Assembly (NCBI GenBank): GCA_944342015.1
Contig: CALVMC010000001.1
Location: 62,001-126,000, forward strand
Direction of reading: 5' to 3'
Source: an uncultured Clostridia bacterium
Lineage (GTDB): Bacteria > Bacillota > Clostridia > Christensenellales > CALVMC01
Length of the DNA: 64,000 bases
Shown here: in pieces, positions 23,636-32,572 of the stretch
Position numbering within the stretch: position 1 is the first letter of the stretch
Layout of the letters: each line of letters starts with the position of its first letter
The notes under the pieces: generated by a model
The model's database searches: none
Told to the model about the DNA's origin: nothing
The model's input: the letters and a program-made list of their open reading frames with translations, nothing else
Made by a program: the position numbers and the translations under genes

Positions 23636-25744
23636 ATGAAAAAATCAACTTATATTATTCTTTCTATAATTTTTTGTGTTTTGTTAATATTTTCATTAAG
23701 TGCTTGCGATATGTTTTCTTCGAGCGGCAAATCAGCCTACGATATTGCCGTCGAATACGGTTTTGAAGGTACCGAACAAGAATGGCTTGAAAGTCTTAAA
23801 GGCGACAAGGGCGATCCCGGAATTAACGGTGAAGCCGGTTCTGACGGATTATCCGCTTATGAGATAGAAGTCAAAAACGGATATCAGGGCTCGGAACAAG
23901 AGTGGATTGACGAAATAAAAGGGATAAAAGGCGATACAGGGGCAAAAGGAGATGATGGGCTTTCAGCGTATGAAGTAGCGGTAGAAAACGGCTTCGAAGG
24001 GACTGTAAATCAGTGGCTTGAAAGTCTTGAAGGCGCAAAAGGCGATTCAGGCGCAAAAGGGAATGAAGGACTTTCGGCATATCAAGTAGCATTAGAAAAC
24101 GGTTTTGTCGGAACCGAAGAACAGTGGCTTGAAAGCCTTAAGGGAATGTCAGCTTATCAGATAGCAAAAGAAATCGGTGTTTTTGAAGGTACCGAACAAG
24201 AATGGCTTGAAAGTCTTAAAGGTGCAAAAGGAGACACCGGAGCACAGGGTGAAAAAGGTGAAACCGGGGCTCAGGGTGCTGATGGGCTTTCGGCATATCA
24301 ATTAGCATTAGCAAACGGTTTTGTCGGCACGGAAGAACAGTGGCTTGAAAGTCTTAAGGGAATGTCTGCTTATCAGATAGCAAAAGAAATCGGTGTTTTT
24401 GAAGGGACTGAACAAGAATGGCTTGAAAGTCTTAAAGGCGAAAAAGGAGACACCGGAGCACAGGGTGAAAAAGGTGAAACCGGGGCGCAGGGTGAAAAAG
24501 GTGAAACCGGGGCGCAAGGTGCTGATGGACTTTCGGCGTATCAAGTAGCCGTAGCAAACGGTTTTGTCGGAACCGAAGAAGAGTGGCTTGAAAGTCTTAA
24601 AGGCGAAAAGGGGGATATCGGAGCGTCGTACGAAGAAGACAATAGAACAGAATCCGTGCATAAAGCCTTAAAGTCAAGTGTTTTAATTGCCAGTATATCT
24701 ACGACAAATAGTCTAGTTGGCGGAGCAGGTTCGGGAGTTATTTTTGCGGACGATAAAGCAAGCGGTACTGCTTATATAATTACAAATTTTCATGTTGTTT
24801 ATAATACAACAGAAGATAAATTATTTGATAAATTCATGGTTTTTTTATATGGACAAAGTTATCCTGTAAATTACTTAGACATAGGTACTGATGTTTATTC
24901 TTCGAATGTGGGTATTTGGGCTATATGTATAGGCTATGAACCTACCCAAGACATAGCAGTATTGAAAATAGAAAATTCAAATTATTACAGAGATAGTATT
25001 GCAGAACCTGCTGAAATTTCAGTTTTCGATACTTATGTGGGAGACGGTTGTTTTGCAATAGGTAATCCTTTGGGAGAAGGTTTTTCGGTAACGCACGGCA
25101 TTATCTCACTTGAAAGTAAATACAAAGCCCAATATAGAATTGAAGACACAGATCTACCGGTTGAAGAAAGAAGGATTATTTTACAGCGTTCCATTCGTCA
25201 TAACTGTGCTATTAATCAAGGCAATAGCGGAGGCGGACTGTTTAACAACGACGGTAAATTAATAGGGATAAATAATAAAGGAGAACTTACTTATTCTGAC
25301 GGAGCAGGTAATATTATAGTAGTCAATGGCATTGTATATGCTATACCTCTTGAAATAGCTGTCGGGTTTGCACAGGAGATTATCGATAATTATAACGGCG
25401 TTGATATTTATGAAATTTCGATTAATAACATAGTTAACTATTTAACTTTACAAATATCCGACTCTTATGCAACTTATGATGAAATTACAAAAAGAGTAAG
25501 TGTCGAAGAGGAAATAGAAGTGTCTCAGGTTAAAGATGAGGTGGGAAATCCGTTTAAGGATGAATTAATGGCAGGAGATATTTTATTAAGTATTTCCTAT
25601 CAAAAGAACGGTCAGACTTACGATATCGATATAGACAGATACTATATTGCAGCAGAGTGCTTGTATTTTTTAGACGAAGGTGATACAATAACATTTACAG
25701 TGCTCAGAAACAATATTGAAACCACGGTTGAAGTAACTTTATAA
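23636..25744 (+). CDS. Lipoprotein serine protease with eight SAY repeats and collagen-like spacers
   Basis: 702 residues. The ATG at 23636 is used because GGGGGGG lies upstream and a signal peptide with lipobox LSAC (Cys24) starts there; the longer frame from 23570 overlaps the promoter. Residues about 32-340 hold eight SAY..A..NGF.GTEQEWLESLKG units separated by Gly-X-Y runs (GDTGAQGEKGETGAQ). Then a trypsin-like domain with His386 (TNFHVV), Asp439 (TQDIAVLKI) and Ser531 (NQGNSGGGLF), and a C-terminal PDZ-like part (ELMAGDILLSISYQ). The repeat stalk probably holds the protease away from the membrane. Paralogous to the preceding gene, with more repeats and lower GC in the protease part. Confidence 0.87.
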   Translation: MKKSTYIILSIIFCVLLIFSLSACDMFSSSGKSAYDIAVEYGFEGTEQEWLESLKGDKGDPGINGEAGSDGLSAYEIEVKNGYQGSEQEWIDEIKGIKGDTGAKGDDGLSAYEVAVENGFEGTVNQWLESLEGAKGDSGAKGNEGLSAYQVALENGFVGTEEQWLESLKGMSAYQIAKEIGVFEGTEQEWLESLKGAKGDTGAQGEKGETGAQGADGLSAYQLALANGFVGTEEQWLESLKGMSAYQIAKEIGVFEGTEQEWLESLKGEKGDTGAQGEKGETGAQGEKGETGAQGADGLSAYQVAVANGFVGTEEEWLESLKGEKGDIGASYEEDNRTESVHKALKSSVLIASISTTNSLVGGAGSGVIFADDKASGTAYIITNFHVVYNTTEDKLFDKFMVFLYGQSYPVNYLDIGTDVYSSNVGIWAICIGYEPTQDIAVLKIENSNYYRDSIAEPAEISVFDTYVGDGCFAIGNPLGEGFSVTHGIISLESKYKAQYRIEDTDLPVEERRIILQRSIRHNCAINQGNSGGGLFNNDGKLIGINNKGELTYSDGAGNIIVVNGIVYAIPLEIAVGFAQEIIDNYNGVDIYEISINNIVNYLTLQISDSYATYDEITKRVSVEEEIEVSQVKDEVGNPFKDELMAGDILLSISYQKNGQTYDIDIDRYYIAAECLYFLDEGDTITFTVLRNNIETTVEVTL
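24071..24529 (+). repeat. In-frame tandem DNA duplication inside the repeat stalk
   Basis: 24071-24286 (216 bp, 72 codons) and 24287-24529 (243 bp, 81 codons) are near-identical direct copies. The second differs mainly by one extra 27-bp unit encoding GEKGETGAQ. Both lengths are multiples of three, so copy number can change without a frameshift. A further partial copy starts at 24530. Confidence 0.9.
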
Positions 25745-25769
25745 TGCGTTGTTGTAATAAAGGAGAAAT

Positions 25770-26261
25770 ATGGATAAACTTTCAAAAAAGATACTTTCGG
25801 TATTAAAAGAAGACGCAAGATTCACTCATAAAAAAATTGCCGAACTTTTAGGAGTCGAAGAAAAAGAGATCAGCGTTCGTATTGCGGAAATGGAAGAAAA
25901 GGGTATTATAGTCAAATACTCTGCAATTGTTAACGCCGATAAAACGGGTGAAGAGGGAGTCATTGCTTTAATAGAAGTAAAAGTCACTCCCCAGCAGTCG
26001 CACGGCTTCGATGCAATCGCAAAGGAAATATACAAATTTGACGAGGTTACCGATGTTTACCTTATGAGCGGCGGTTATGATATCGCAGTAACGGTAGAAG
26101 GAAAGAATTTAAGAGAAGTTGCCATGTTCGTTTCGGAAAGGCTTTCGGTTATGGAAAATGTTATTAGCACGGCAACGCATTTCATTCTTAAAAAATACAA
26201 ATCCGAAGGCGTTATTCTCGACGAAGAGGAAGACATAAAAAGGATACCCGTTCAGGCATGA
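25770..26261 (+). CDS. Lrp/AsnC-family transcriptional regulator
   Basis: 163 residues: N-terminal winged helix-turn-helix (about 1-55, DKLSKKILSVLKEDAR..KKIAELLG) and C-terminal RAM/ligand-binding domain (about 65-145, with VYLMSGGYDIAV). Probably an amino-acid-sensing regulator of the aminotransferase whose ATG overlaps its TGA by 4 bases. RBS GGAG 6 bases before the ATG. The Lrp-aminotransferase pair is common in Clostridia; the effector is unknown. Confidence 0.93.
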   Translation: MDKLSKKILSVLKEDARFTHKKIAELLGVEEKEISVRIAEMEEKGIIVKYSAIVNADKTGEEGVIALIEVKVTPQQSHGFDAIAKEIYKFDEVTDVYLMSGGYDIAVTVEGKNLREVAMFVSERLSVMENVISTATHFILKKYKSEGVILDEEEDIKRIPVQA

Positions 26262-27439
26262 CAGATTACGAAAGGTATATAAGCAAGACGGCAAAAAACA
26301 TTCCGCCGTCGGGAATAAGAAAATTTTTCGATATCGTAAAAGATTACGATGACGCTATTTCTTTGGGAGTCGGAGAGCCGGATTTTCCTACGCCTTGGGC
26401 GGCAAGGGACGCAGCAATCAAAAGTATAAATGCAGGATATACACAGTATACTTCCAACAGCGGTCTTATGGAGCTCAGGGAACTTGCCTGCCGGTATTTT
26501 AAGGAAAGATTCAATCTCACTTATGATCCGAAAGACGAAATTATAGTTACGGCAGGCGCAAGCGAGGCGATTTTTCTTGCTTTAAGAGCTTTTATTAACG
26601 ACGGGGACGAAGTTATCGTTCCCGACCCTTCCTATGTTTCTTATGCGCCGAGTATTACACTTTGCGGAGGCGTTCCGGTAAGTTTACAATGTTTTGAAAA
26701 AGATAATTTTAAAATAACTCCCGAAAATCTCAAAAAGGCTATTTCGGATAAAACAAAAATTATCATTATGCCTTTTCCGAATAATCCCACGGGCGCAGTT
26801 ATGGAAAGAGAAAAACTTGAAGAAATTTCCGAAATACTTATAAAGAACGATATTCTTGTTATTTCCGACGAAATTTATGCAGAGCTTACATACGGGTTCC
26901 GTCATTTTTCAATAGCCGCAGTTAAAGGTATGCGTGAGCGTACTATTGTGATAAGCGGTATGTCAAAAGCATTTGCCATGACCGGGTGGAGGGTAGGATT
27001 TTTGTTTGCGCCGAGAGAATTTATGAGTCCTATGCTTAAAATTCACCAGTATATAATAATGTGCGCTCCGTCCGTTTCCCAATTCGCTTCTTGCGCAGCT
27101 TTAAAAAGCGCAATTTCGGAAGATTTTAAATCTATCGAAAATATGCGTAATCAATACGATATCCGAAGAAGGTTTTTAGTCAGCGAACTTAACGATATGG
27201 GGCTTTCATGTTTCGAACCGAAGGGAGCGTTTTATGTTTTTCCCTGCGTTAAGTCACTCGGAATGAACGGAGAGGAGTTTGCGACCAGACTTCTTGAAAG
27301 TCAGAGCGTTGCGGTGGTTCCGGGTTCCGCTTTCGGAAATTCAGGAAACGACTTTGTAAGAATAAGTTATGCTTATTCTATGAAAAGCCTTGAAAGAGCA
27401 ATTGCAAGAATCAAAAAATTTATTTGCGATATAAAATAG
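26258..27439 (+). CDS. Class I/II pyridoxal-phosphate aminotransferase (AspC/PatA type)
   Basis: 393 residues, fold-type I PLP enzyme. Seen: LGVGEPDFPTPW near the N-terminus, TAGASEAIFLALRA (phosphate loop), PNNPTGAVM, DEIYAELTYG, the PLP lysine in SGMSKAFAMTGWRVGF, and the carboxylate-binding Arg in DFVRISYA. Closest to the aspartate/aromatic branch rather than HisC, so it does not clearly fill the missing histidinol-phosphate aminotransferase of the his operon. Coupled to the Lrp regulator upstream. Confidence 0.92.
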   Translation: MTDYERYISKTAKNIPPSGIRKFFDIVKDYDDAISLGVGEPDFPTPWAARDAAIKSINAGYTQYTSNSGLMELRELACRYFKERFNLTYDPKDEIIVTAGASEAIFLALRAFINDGDEVIVPDPSYVSYAPSITLCGGVPVSLQCFEKDNFKITPENLKKAISDKTKIIIMPFPNNPTGAVMEREKLEEISEILIKNDILVISDEIYAELTYGFRHFSIAAVKGMRERTIVISGMSKAFAMTGWRVGFLFAPREFMSPMLKIHQYIIMCAPSVSQFASCAALKSAISEDFKSIENMRNQYDIRRRFLVSELNDMGLSCFEPKGAFYVFPCVKSLGMNGEEFATRLLESQSVAVVPGSAFGNSGNDFVRISYAYSMKSLERAIARIKKFICDIK

Positions 27440-27453
27440 TTATATAAAAACAG

Positions 27454-27482
27454 TTTACAAAAATTTTTCTTTATGCTATTAT
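27454..27482 (+). promoter_or_regulatory. Predicted promoter of rplS
   Basis: TTTACA, 17-nt spacer, TATTAT. Confidence 0.6.
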
Positions 27483-27488
27483 TCTATG

Positions 27489-27546
27489 GTGACTCGTCGT
27501 TCCAATGCCTTTGGGTACGAACGATTGTAAACGGAGGTAAAGTCAG
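27489..27546 (+). promoter_or_regulatory. Structured rplS leader, candidate L19 autoregulatory element
   Basis: The roughly 58-nt leader holds a hairpin with outer arms TCGTTC (27497-27502) and GAACGA (27519-27524) and an inner CAA/TTG pairing, placed just before GGAGG. L19 leaders that bind the protein are known in low-GC Gram-positives; I cannot confirm the consensus by eye. Confidence 0.4.
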
Positions 27547-28032
27547 ATGAGTAATATTATTGATGTAATTGAAAAGGAAGGGATGAGAAACGATATCCCT
27601 GATTTCAGAGTTGGCGATACCGTTAAGGTTTTCGTTAAAGTTATCGAAAAAACGGTTGAAGGAAACAAGGAAAAGGTAAGAGAAAGACTTCAAGCTTATG
27701 AAGGTCTTGTTATTGCCCGTAAAAACGGCGGAATAGGCGAAACCTTTACCGTAAGAAGAATGTCTTTCGGCGTCGGGGTTGAAAGAACTTTCCCCCTTCA
27801 TTCTCCAAAAATCGACCATATCGAAGTAATTCGTTCGGGTAAGGTTAGAAGGGCTAAACTTTACTATATGCGTGACAGAATAGGTAAAGCTGCAAGACTT
27901 AAAGAAGTTGTCAGAAAAAAAGACAGTGTTCAGTCTGAAAGTCAAGTAAAAGACGAAGCTAAAAAAGCAACGAAAAAGGAAGTTGAAAAGCCTGTTGAAA
28001 ACAAAGTAGAAAGCGCAGAAAAAAGCGAATAA
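27547..28032 (+). CDS. rplS: 50S ribosomal protein L19 (bL19) with C-terminal extension
   Basis: Ribosomal protein at the 30S-50S interface. Residues 1-115 are canonical ([62 protein letters not shown]). About 45 further residues form a Lys/Glu/Val-rich tail ([15 protein letters not shown]) absent from most L19 proteins. GGAGG ribosome site before the ATG. Single gene with its own promoter and terminator; the usual partner trmD is not adjacent. Confidence 0.97.
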   Translation: MSNIIDVIEKEGMRNDIPDFRVGDTVKVFVKVIEKTVEGNKEKVRERLQAYEGLVIARKNGGIGETFTVRRMSFGVGVERTFPLHSPKIDHIEVIRSGKVRRAKLYYMRDRIGKAARLKEVVRKKDSVQSESQVKDEAKKATKKEVEKPVENKVESAEKSE

Positions 28033-28040
28033 TATAATTA

Positions 28041-28068
28041 AAACCGTTTTATAAAAAACGGTTTTTTT
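28041..28068 (+). terminator. Intrinsic terminator of rplS
   Basis: 10-bp stem AAACCGTTTT/AAAACGGTTT, ATAA loop, then T7. Confidence 0.9.
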
Positions 28069-28141
28069 ATTTTTTATATGGTTTATTTTAAAGTTTTTTT
28101 GCGAATATGTTTTTAAATTAGTATTCTTTTGTCCAAAATAC

Positions 28142-28170
28142 TTGTCAAAAAGTGTAAAAAATTTTATTAT
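28142..28170 (+). promoter_or_regulatory. Predicted promoter of the 28.2-kb membrane protein
   Basis: TTGTCA, 17-nt spacer, TATTAT, about 30 bases before the ATG. Confidence 0.6.
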
Positions 28171-28198
28171 ATATTTATAATAATAATCGGGGGAATGT

Positions 28199-30985
28199 AT
28201 GAAAAAATTCACCTTAATAGTTTTAATAGCAGTTTTTTGTATAGCTTTCTTATTCGGGTGCAATCCGAGTACGCAGATAAATATTTTAAACGGTGATTTT
28301 GAAAGTGCCGACGCATCGACAAACAAGCCTACCGGTTGGGAAATCGCTCAAAGTCCTGATAGTGAGGCAAGTATTACCTTTACTCTCACTTCCGAAGAAA
28401 ATCTTGTAGGAAGCGACCAATATAAGCCTGAACTTGGAAATCAGCAGTTAAAAGTTCAAATACAAAGCCATGACGCATATGCTTATGTTTTTCAGAATAT
28501 TACCGTTAAAACGGGACAATTATACAAACTCGAAGGGTGGATGTATGTAAGCAGTTCCGCATCCAGCGATAAAACCAAATATATCGGTGCCCGTATAGGC
28601 TTTAAGGAAGACAGTAATTTTCTTTCCATTCATTCAACTTCCGCCACTTCATGGCAAAAGTACACCATTTATTTTAAAAGCAATGAATTAAAAACATTGA
28701 CTTTGGTTGCAGGTATCGGAGAAGAAGGACTCGAATCAAGGGGAGTTACCGCTTATTTCGACAATATTTCCGTTACCGAAGTCGACGAAAGCACGCTTAC
28801 CTCGGAAGAATTGACTTCGATAGTCAATATAAGAGATTCTTCTATGCTCGGTAACAGCACAAATTCCAGCAATCTCAATGTTGCTCTTATTTTTTTAGTT
28901 GTACTTGCCATTCTTGCAATTTGCTATATATTAGTTAAATATACGATGAAATTTAAAAATGAAATTATCGTAAATGAAATGAATGTTTCATCGGTCAAAA
29001 AAATTCTTCTTTCCGATTCAATGCTTGTATGTTATTTGCTTATTGCAGCATTTATCATAAGACTTGTTACTTCGCTTTTGTATGTGGGTAATTCCGAAGG
29101 TATCAATCTTTTAGTTCAGGTAGCAAGCGGCAGTGCGTCGGGTAGTCCTTTCAATTATTATTACAGCGGAGAGTATCTGGAAACGGGAACCATTGTGTCG
29201 CCTTTGTATATGTATGTCTTATGGGCTTTGGGCGGTATCGCTCAGGCTTCGGGTATCGAATACGGTTCTATCGGATTTACAATGCTTATAAAGCTACCTG
29301 CTATAATTTTTGATTTGGCGACGGTTGCTTTGATATTTGTAATCGCTTCGAGATATCGTAATAAATTTACGGCATGTGTTTTCGCTTCGATTTATGCTTT
29401 TCTGCCTACATTTATTTTCACTTCGACGGTTTGGGGTACGATGGAAAGTATAACGGCTTTCTTTATTGCCTTGACATTGATTTGTATTCTCGATAAAAAA
29501 TATTTGGGAGTGGTAACTTCCTCCTTATTGGGTATGCTTTTCGACGCAAGGTTCATTCTTGTTATTCCCGTAGTTTTGTTCTATCTTGTCTATGTTATGG
29601 TAAAGAACAAGAACCAGAGGATACTTATTCCGATATATCTTGTTATTTCTTTAATTGTATTCTATCTTGCCGTATTGCCTTATTCTTATCAGGCTATCGT
29701 CGATGAGAAAAAATATTTCTATATCTATACAATTTACGAGAATCTCATAAACCTTAATAAAGTCTTTGTCAATGACGCTTTCAATGTATACGCAATGTTT
29801 GCACAAAACAATGTCGAGTTCAGCGTATTTGCAAATGTTCTAACCTATATTATCGTTTGCGTCATATTGTTGCTTATTGCCTTTGTTTTCCTTAAATCGA
29901 AGAACAGACTCAATTTGCTTTTATTGACTTCTTTTATGTATATTTTCACTGCGGTTTTCGGAGTACGAATGACTCCCGAATTTGTTTTACTCGGGCTTCT
30001 TCCTTTATACATTTATGTTATTATTACGGGTAACAAAAAATTGTTCGGAGTATTTGCGGGGTATGCAGCGCTCAATTATCTTAATATTGCGGAACTTTTG
30101 AATATATCCGGGTATATGAGTAACAATGTCAATACCGACCTTGTAAGTTTTCCGAGATTAAATGCCGTTCTTATAACTTTCAGCGTGTTTACCGTGCTTC
30201 TTACCGCTTATATGGTTTTTGTGGTTTATGAAGCTGCAACTGATAAAAAATATACAAAAATCCAACCCCAGAGAGAAAGCTTCATTCAGTACTGTTACAG
30301 CTTTGCAATCGGTTTTACCGAATTATTTAAAATTAAAAACGAAAAACTCGTTAAGGCAAAAGAAGACGCTTTAAAGAAAGAAAACAGCAGAAAAATAGAG
30401 AGAAAAAACAAAAATTTATCTGTTGATAAACCGAAAAAAGCCGAAACTGCAATCAAATCCGAAAATAGCGATAAACAAATCGATAAGAAAGGTAAAGCCG
30501 AATCCCTTTCCGATGGCGGAGCGGAAAATATTTCCGAAAACGGCGATAATAAAACTGCAAGCGACAATTCAGCGGATAACACCGAAAATAACAATATAAG
30601 TAACGAACAACAGACAGTTGATGCAAATTTGAAAAATGATACGCAAAATATTAATACCGTTTCACAGCAGGAAGAAAAAGATAAAATAAAAGATATGCCG
30701 AAAGAAGAAAAGACGGTTTCAGATATAAATGCCGATAACGATAAAAATAACTCTGAAAATGAAAAGGTAAATAAGCAAAATATAAATTCGGAAAATAAAG
30801 AAAATGAAGAGTTTAATACAAAGATAATAAATTCGGAGAAAACGGATAATGTAAATACTTCCGATATTAATCGAAATACCGATACTGAAATCGAACAAGA
30901 AAAACAGACTGTTTCTCAAAATGAAAATTCCGACGAGGAAAGGGGACAAAAATCCGAAATGTCCGAAGAAAAAAAGACCGATTAA
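28199..30985 (+). CDS. Lipoprotein-type beta domain fused to a GT-C-like polytopic membrane protein
   Basis: 928 residues. N-terminal signal with lipobox LFGC (Cys21), then a jelly-roll-like domain (about 30-200; ILNGDFESADAS..PTGWE, YFDNISVTE), the pattern of CBM4/9-type carbohydrate-binding modules. One transmembrane helix near 225-245 follows, then about ten hydrophobic helices to residue 685 with features of GT-C glycosyltransferases (SPLYMYVLWALGG, KLPAIIFDLATVALIFV, YAFLPTFIFTSTVWG). The last 230 residues are a highly charged Lys/Glu/Asn/Asp tail. It may move sugars from polyprenyl donors onto surface polymers; the transferase role is inferred from topology and I see no proven catalytic Asp motif. 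Confidence 0.65.
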   Translation: MKKFTLIVLIAVFCIAFLFGCNPSTQINILNGDFESADASTNKPTGWEIAQSPDSEASITFTLTSEENLVGSDQYKPELGNQQLKVQIQSHDAYAYVFQNITVKTGQLYKLEGWMYVSSSASSDKTKYIGARIGFKEDSNFLSIHSTSATSWQKYTIYFKSNELKTLTLVAGIGEEGLESRGVTAYFDNISVTEVDESTLTSEELTSIVNIRDSSMLGNSTNSSNLNVALIFLVVLAILAICYILVKYTMKFKNEIIVNEMNVSSVKKILLSDSMLVCYLLIAAFIIRLVTSLLYVGNSEGINLLVQVASGSASGSPFNYYYSGEYLETGTIVSPLYMYVLWALGGIAQASGIEYGSIGFTMLIKLPAIIFDLATVALIFVIASRYRNKFTACVFASIYAFLPTFIFTSTVWGTMESITAFFIALTLICILDKKYLGVVTSSLLGMLFDARFILVIPVVLFYLVYVMVKNKNQRILIPIYLVISLIVFYLAVLPYSYQAIVDEKKYFYIYTIYENLINLNKVFVNDAFNVYAMFAQNNVEFSVFANVLTYIIVCVILLLIAFVFLKSKNRLNLLLLTSFMYIFTAVFGVRMTPEFVLLGLLPLYIYVIITGNKKLFGVFAGYAALNYLNIAELLNISGYMSNNVNTDLVSFPRLNAVLITFSVFTVLLTAYMVFVVYEAATDKKYTKIQPQRESFIQYCYSFAIGFTELFKIKNEKLVKAKEDALKKENSRKIERKNKNLSVDKPKKAETAIKSENSDKQIDKKGKAESLSDGGAENISENGDNKTASDNSADNTENNNISNEQQTVDANLKNDTQNINTVSQQEEKDKIKDMPKEEKTVSDINADNDKNNSENEKVNKQNINSENKENEEFNTKIINSEKTDNVNTSDINRNTDTEIEQEKQTVSQNENSDEERGQKSEMSEEKKTD

Positions 30986-31033
30986 AAGTCAGTATTTTAA
31001 AAAAATATTATTATCTGATTAACAAAGGAAAAT

Positions 31034-32572
31034 ATGCTTGCAAAATTAAAGAGTTTTTCAATAGAAGGAGTAGGCGGGTATCCGGTCGATATCGAAATAG
31101 ATATCAATAACGGGATACCTTCTTATGAAACTGTCGGGCTTGCGGGAACTGCTGTAAAAGAAGCGAAAGAGAGGGTTCGTGCCGCAATAAAAAACGGCGG
31201 ATTCAGTTATCCTTTAAAGAAAATAACGGTAAATCTCGCTCCTGCCGATACCAAAAAAGAATCGACGGTCTTCGATTTGGCTACCGCAATAGGCGTTCTT
31301 GCCGCAAACGAAGAATTCGAAGAACTCAGAACTTATAAGGATTATATAATTTTAGGCGAACTTTCTTTTGACGGCGGAGTCAGACGGATTAACGGAGTTA
31401 TGCCTTTAATAATTGCTGCGCTCGAAAAAGGTTTTAATAAATTTATTATTCCGTCAGGTAATGCTAAGGAAGCAAGTTTTATCGAAAAAGCCGAAGTTTT
31501 TGCAGTTAATTCTTTAAGGGAAGCCGTAGAATTTCTTAAAAATAATTTAGAATTGCAACCTGTCGAAAAAACTTCATTTGAAAGCATCTTGAACAGAAAT
31601 AAATTCAAAATAGACTTTGCCGATGTAAAAGGGCAGAGTGCGGCAAAGCGTGCCCTCGAAATTGCAGTAAGCGGCGGTCATAATGTCCTTATGATAGGAC
31701 CTCCCGGGGCAGGAAAAACCATGCTTGCAAAATGCATACCGACTATTATGCCGAATATGACTTTCGAAGAAGCAATCGAAGTTACAAAAATTCACAGTAT
31801 AGCAGGTTGCCTTGACCCTGAAATAGGAATACTGACATCCCGTCCGTTCCGTACTCCTCATCACACTACCACAATACCCGCCCTTTGCGGAGGAGGAGCA
31901 AAAAGCCGCCCGGGAGAAGTAAGTCTTGCGCACAGAGGAGTTCTTTTTCTTGACGAAATGCCCGAGTATCCGAGAAGACTTCTTGAAACATTGCGTCAGC
32001 CTTTGGAGGACGGCTCGATTACCGTTACAAGAGCAAGTCAGAGTCTTGAATATCCGTCGTATTTTATGCTTGTTTCGAGTATGAACCCCTGTCCGTGCGG
32101 TCATTTCGGAAGCGGCGACGGTAAATGCAGCTGTACTCCGCAAGCTATAAAAAAATATGTTTCGAGACTTTCAGGGCCTTTGCTTGACAGAATTGATATA
32201 CATATTGAAGTGGACGGTATTTCTTACGAACAACTCAGAACTATCGAAAAACAGGAAAGTTCAGCTCAGGTGAAAGAAAGGGTGGAAAAAACCAGACAAA
32301 TTCAGCTTGAAAGATTTAAAGACTTTAAAGGGGTTTTTACGAATGCCGAAATGCCTGCTTCTTTAATAGAAAAATATTGTAAAATCGACCGCAATTCAGA
32401 ACAGTTACTCAAAAGAGCTTTCGAAAAATTAGGTCTCAGTGCAAGAGGAAGTACAAGAATTCTGAAAGTGGCAAGAACGATAGCCGATATGGAAGGTTCG
32501 GAAAATATATCGGAAGAAAATATTTTCGAAGCTATTCAGTACCGTTCGCTTGACAGGAAATATTGGCTATGA
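31034..32572 (+). CDS. comM: Mg-chelatase-like AAA+ ATPase ComM (YifB)
   Basis: 512-residue hexameric helicase that promotes branch migration during natural transformation. N-terminal Lon-S5-like domain (YETVGLAGTAVKEAKERVRAA), Walker A GPPGAGKT near residue 224, Walker B LFLDEMPEY near 305, and C-terminal Mg-chelatase-related domain with a Cys-rich loop (NPCPCGHFGS). AAAGGAAA before the ATG. It precedes dprA with a 4-base ATGA overlap, a functional pairing in DNA uptake and recombination. Confidence 0.95.
   Translation: MLAKLKSFSIEGVGGYPVDIEIDINNGIPSYETVGLAGTAVKEAKERVRAAIKNGGFSYPLKKITVNLAPADTKKESTVFDLATAIGVLAANEEFEELRTYKDYIILGELSFDGGVRRINGVMPLIIAALEKGFNKFIIPSGNAKEASFIEKAEVFAVNSLREAVEFLKNNLELQPVEKTSFESILNRNKFKIDFADVKGQSAAKRALEIAVSGGHNVLMIGPPGAGKTMLAKCIPTIMPNMTFEEAIEVTKIHSIAGCLDPEIGILTSRPFRTPHHTTTIPALCGGGAKSRPGEVSLAHRGVLFLDEMPEYPRRLLETLRQPLEDGSITVTRASQSLEYPSYFMLVSSMNPCPCGHFGSGDGKCSCTPQAIKKYVSRLSGPLLDRIDIHIEVDGISYEQLRTIEKQESSAQVKERVEKTRQIQLERFKDFKGVFTNAEMPASLIEKYCKIDRNSEQLLKRAFEKLGLSARGSTRILKVARTIADMEGSENISEENIFEAIQYRSLDRKYWL

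Noticed and set aside
23750..24650. CRISPR-like regular repeats
   Set aside because: The periodicity is that of in-frame protein repeats; unit lengths differ, there are no unique spacers and no cas genes.
27484..28326. 280-codon minus-strand frame opposite rplS
   Set aside because: It runs through rplS, its terminator and the next gene's start; composition is Phe/Asn-rich as expected for antisense of AT-rich coding DNA.
31574..32143. 189-codon minus-strand frame opposite comM
   Set aside because: Antisense shadow of the AAA+ domain; Cys/Ser-rich nonsense composition.
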